A DNA stretch of 26,197 nucleotides from Lachnospiraceae bacterium UBA7143. GTDB lineage: Bacteria; Bacillota; Clostridia; Lachnospirales; Lachnospiraceae. A model generated the notes under the pieces. That model was given only the letters and a program-made list of their open reading frames with translations, did no database searches and had not been told where the DNA came from. Where the stretch lies: contig DKWV01000016.1 of the NCBI GenBank assembly GCA_002491905.1, positions 1-26,197 on the forward strand. Reading direction: 5' to 3'. A program made the translations under genes and the position numbers. This document shows positions 24,210 through 26,197 of this stretch, one piece after another; position 1 is the first letter of the stretch; every line of letters starts with the position of its first letter.

Positions 24210-25988
24210 ATGCAGAAAATATTGGATTTGATCTCAGAGGAAATAAAAAGGGCATTTGAGGCGGCGGGGTATGATCCCGAACTGGGAAAGGTGTCTCTCT
24301 CCAACCGGCCCGACCTGTGCGAGTACCAGTGCAATGGCGCGATGGCGGGGGCGAAGAAATACCACAAGGCGCCTCTGATGATCGCGCAGGAGGTGGCCGA
24401 GCAATTGAAGGAGAGTGAAGTGCTGTCCGAGGTTTCCGCCGTGGCGCCTGGCTTTTTAAATATGAAGGTGAAGGAATCCTTTGTGCGGGATTATCTGCGG
24501 GACATGTCCGGCGCGGAAAAGTTTGGTTTCCAGACGCCAAAGTCAAAGAAGATTATTATTGACTATGGCGGTCCAAACGTGGCGAAACCGCTTCATGTGG
24601 GACATCTGCGCTCCGGCATTATCGGGGAGAGCATCAAGCGGATCTGCCGTTATGCGGGGCATGAGGTGATCGGGGATATTCATCTGGGAGACTGGGGGCT
24701 ACAGATGGGGCTTATCATCACGGAGCTTCAGAAGAGACAGCCCGATCTGATTTATTTTGACGATTCCTATGAAGGGGAATACCCGAAAGAGGCGCCCTTT
24801 ACCATATCGGAGCTGGAAGAAATCTATCCAACCGCAAGCGCGAAGTCCAAGGAGGACGAGGCGTATAAGGCTGACGCTATGGAGGCGACCTACAAGCTGC
24901 AAAACGGTGTGCGCGGGTACCGCGCGCTGTGGGACCATATCATTGCCGTTTCGGTGGCGGATTTAAAGAAGAACTATGCCAATCTGAACGTGGAGTTTGA
25001 CCTCTGGAAAGGCGAGTCCGACGTGCACGACATTATCCCCGGCATGGTGGAGGAGATGAAAAAGGGCGGTTACGCCTATGAGAGCGACGGCGCGCTGGTG
25101 GTGGATGTGAAGGAGGAAACGGACACGAAGGAAGTCCCTCCCTGTATGATCCTAAAGTCTGACGGAGCTTCCCTCTACAACACGACGGATCTGGCGACCA
25201 TCATGGACCGCATGGAGAAATACCATCCGGATAAGCTCATTTATCTGACCGATAAAAGACAGGACTTATATTTTGAGCAGGTTTTCCGATGCGCGAGAAA
25301 GACTAAACTGGTCAATGAAGATACAGAGCTTGTGCATATCGGTTTCGGCACCATGAACGGCAAGGATGGCAAACCCTTTAAAACGAGGGAGGGCGGAGTC
25401 ATGCGGCTGGAGAACCTGATCCGCGAGATCAATGAGGAGATGATACGCAAGATTCGGGAGAACGCGGAGACGAAGGGCTATGAGATCGATATGGTGCAGG
25501 CGGGGGAAACGGCGAAAATCGTCGGATTGGCGGCCATCAAGTACGGCGACCTGTCAAATCAGGCATCCAAGGATTACATTTTTGATATGGATAGGTTCAC
25601 TTCCTTCGAGGGAGATACCGGGCCGTACATTCTCTATACAATTGTACGGATCAAGTCAATTCTTGCTAAGTATGAGGAACAGGGCGGAAAATTGACTGAT
25701 ATAGTCATAGAAGAAGCGACAAATGTGTCAGAGAAGAGCCTGATGCTGGAACTGACAAAATATAACGCGATGATGGAGGCAGCCTGCGAGGAGATTGCAC
25801 CCCACAAAATCTGTGCCTATATCTACGATCTGGCCAATGCATTCAACCACTTCTACCATGAGACGAAGATTCTCACGGAGGAGGACGCACAGAAGAAGGC
25901 CGGATGGATCGCGCTGCTTGCGTTGACCAAAGATGTGCTGGAGACTTGCATTGACCTGCTTGGTTTTTCTGCGCCGGAGAGAATGTAA
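24210..25988 (+). CDS. argS: Arginyl-tRNA synthetase
   Basis: ArgS attaches arginine to tRNA-Arg. The 592-aa protein is a class I synthetase of normal length. An N-terminal Add-1-type domain (about 1-100) recognises the tRNA D-loop. The nucleotide-binding fold contains the HIGH-type motif H-V-G-H (129-132) within N-V-A-K-P-L-H-V-G-H-L-R-S. The KMSKS-type loop is replaced by G-K-D-G-K-P-F-K-T-R (near 385), as is usual in ArgRS. The C-terminal helical anticodon-binding DALR domain ends with N-A-F-N-H-F-Y-H and L-G-F-S-A-P-E-R-M. GGAGG lies 8 bases before the ATG. It is its own unit; a perfect 23-base inverted repeat starts 4 bases after its stop. Confidence 0.98.
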   Translation: MQKILDLISEEIKRAFEAAGYDPELGKVSLSNRPDLCEYQCNGAMAGAKKYHKAPLMIAQEVAEQLKESEVLSEVSAVAPGFLNMKVKESFVRDYLRDMSGAEKFGFQTPKSKKIIIDYGGPNVAKPLHVGHLRSGIIGESIKRICRYAGHEVIGDIHLGDWGLQMGLIITELQKRQPDLIYFDDSYEGEYPKEAPFTISELEEIYPTASAKSKEDEAYKADAMEATYKLQNGVRGYRALWDHIIAVSVADLKKNYANLNVEFDLWKGESDVHDIIPGMVEEMKKGGYAYESDGALVVDVKEETDTKEVPPCMILKSDGASLYNTTDLATIMDRMEKYHPDKLIYLTDKRQDLYFEQVFRCARKTKLVNEDTELVHIGFGTMNGKDGKPFKTREGGVMRLENLIREINEEMIRKIRENAETKGYEIDMVQAGETAKIVGLAAIKYGDLSNQASKDYIFDMDRFTSFEGDTGPYILYTIVRIKSILAKYEEQGGKLTDIVIEEATNVSEKSLMLELTKYNAMMEAACEEIAPHKICAYIYDLANAFNHFYHETKILTEEDAQKKAGWIALLALTKDVLETCIDLLGFSAPERM

Positions 25989-25992
25989 CCCA

Positions 25993-26073
25993 ACAGTTCA
26001 GCCAGAGCAGCGTCTGCCGGGCAAATCATGCTCGCATGAATTTGACAGGTAGACGCTGCTCTGGCTGAACTGT
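25993..26073 (+). repeat. Perfect 23-base inverted repeat with nested hairpin after argS
   Basis: Bases 25993-26015 are the exact reverse complement of 26051-26073. The 35-base centre has a second inverted repeat, AAATCATGC and GCATGAATTT, with a 1-base bulge and a tight TC turn. No T run follows, so it is not a standard terminator, although a stem this stable could stop transcription or protect the argS message 3' end. The CATGC-TC-GCATG centre looks like the GCATGC-TT-GCATGC in the element before trpE. Confidence 0.8.
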
Positions 26074-26107
26074 AGCATCGCGAAAGTATAATTCCGAAAA
26101 AAAAGGC

Positions 26108-26137
26108 TTGACAAGCGATAGGAATAAATTGTATACT
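26108..26137 (+). promoter_or_regulatory. tRNA promoter
   Basis: A perfect TTGACA (26108-26113) and TATACT (26132-26137) are 18 bases apart, about 37 bases upstream of the tRNA 5' end. This is a strong promoter, as expected for a tRNA operon that probably continues past the window. Confidence 0.85.
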
Positions 26138-26173
26138 AGCAGAGCGGGTTGCGTGAGCGGCCCGTCTATAAAC

Positions 26174-26197
26174 GGGGTCTTAGCTCAGCTGGGAGAG
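26174..26197 (+). tRNA. 5' part of a tRNA, cut by the window end
   Basis: GGGGTCT (acceptor arm), TA, then the D-arm AGCTCAGCTGGGAGAG are visible before the window ends. The GCTC/GAG D-stem and GG of the D-loop are standard. The anticodon is missing, so identity cannot be read. The GGGG start is compatible with tRNA-Ala, but others are possible. Confidence 0.85.

Overview
The window looks like chromosomal DNA of a Gram-positive anaerobe of the Clostridia, most likely a Lachnospiraceae-type gut bacterium. This is inferred from GC-rich coding DNA with AGGAGG-type ribosome sites, TTGACA/TATAAT promoters, a T-box leader on the trp operon, a one-chain PurL, QueH-type queuosine synthesis, and a large secreted Ig-like protein. 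All supported genes lie on the + strand. The long minus-strand reading frames sit antisense to conserved genes and are not real.

Layout. 190-1321: an unrecognised 170-aa protein followed by a TetR-family regulator, ended by a hairpin terminator. 1483-6597: a 1704-residue secreted protein with an acidic low-complexity stretch and about six related C-terminal modules but no recognisable wall anchor. 6757-10605: purL, a full-length single-chain FGAM synthase. 10623-10946: a promoter and a tryptophan T-box with a UGG specifier and a terminator. 11097-17879: a complete seven-gene trp operon in the order E-G-D-C-F-B-A. 17915-22481: carA and carB, with their own extended -10 promoter, followed by queH. 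23239-24038: a self-contained unit coding a 211-aa protein with two membrane segments. 24103-25988: argS. 26108-26197: a tRNA promoter and the 5' end of a tRNA, cut by the window edge.

How the genes fit together. The trp genes turn chorismate, glutamine, PRPP and serine into tryptophan, under control of uncharged tRNA-Trp through the T-box. purL and carAB, next to it, are also glutamine-amidotransferase enzymes (purines; carbamoyl phosphate for pyrimidines and arginine). They have separate promoters, so the link is shared nitrogen and PRPP metabolism rather than one transcript.

The least explained structure is a set of four long, strongly folded non-coding elements: before trpE (10949-11070), between trpC and trpF (15062-15215), between carA and carB (19160-19240), and after argS (25993-26073). 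Each has a long closing stem with smaller hairpins inside. The two trp elements share the same core arm (ATAAGCA paired with TGCTTAT) and a GAA-triloop hairpin near the 3' end. They may be one family of dispersed palindromic repeats or structured RNAs. Otherwise the window is mostly well-known housekeeping genes.
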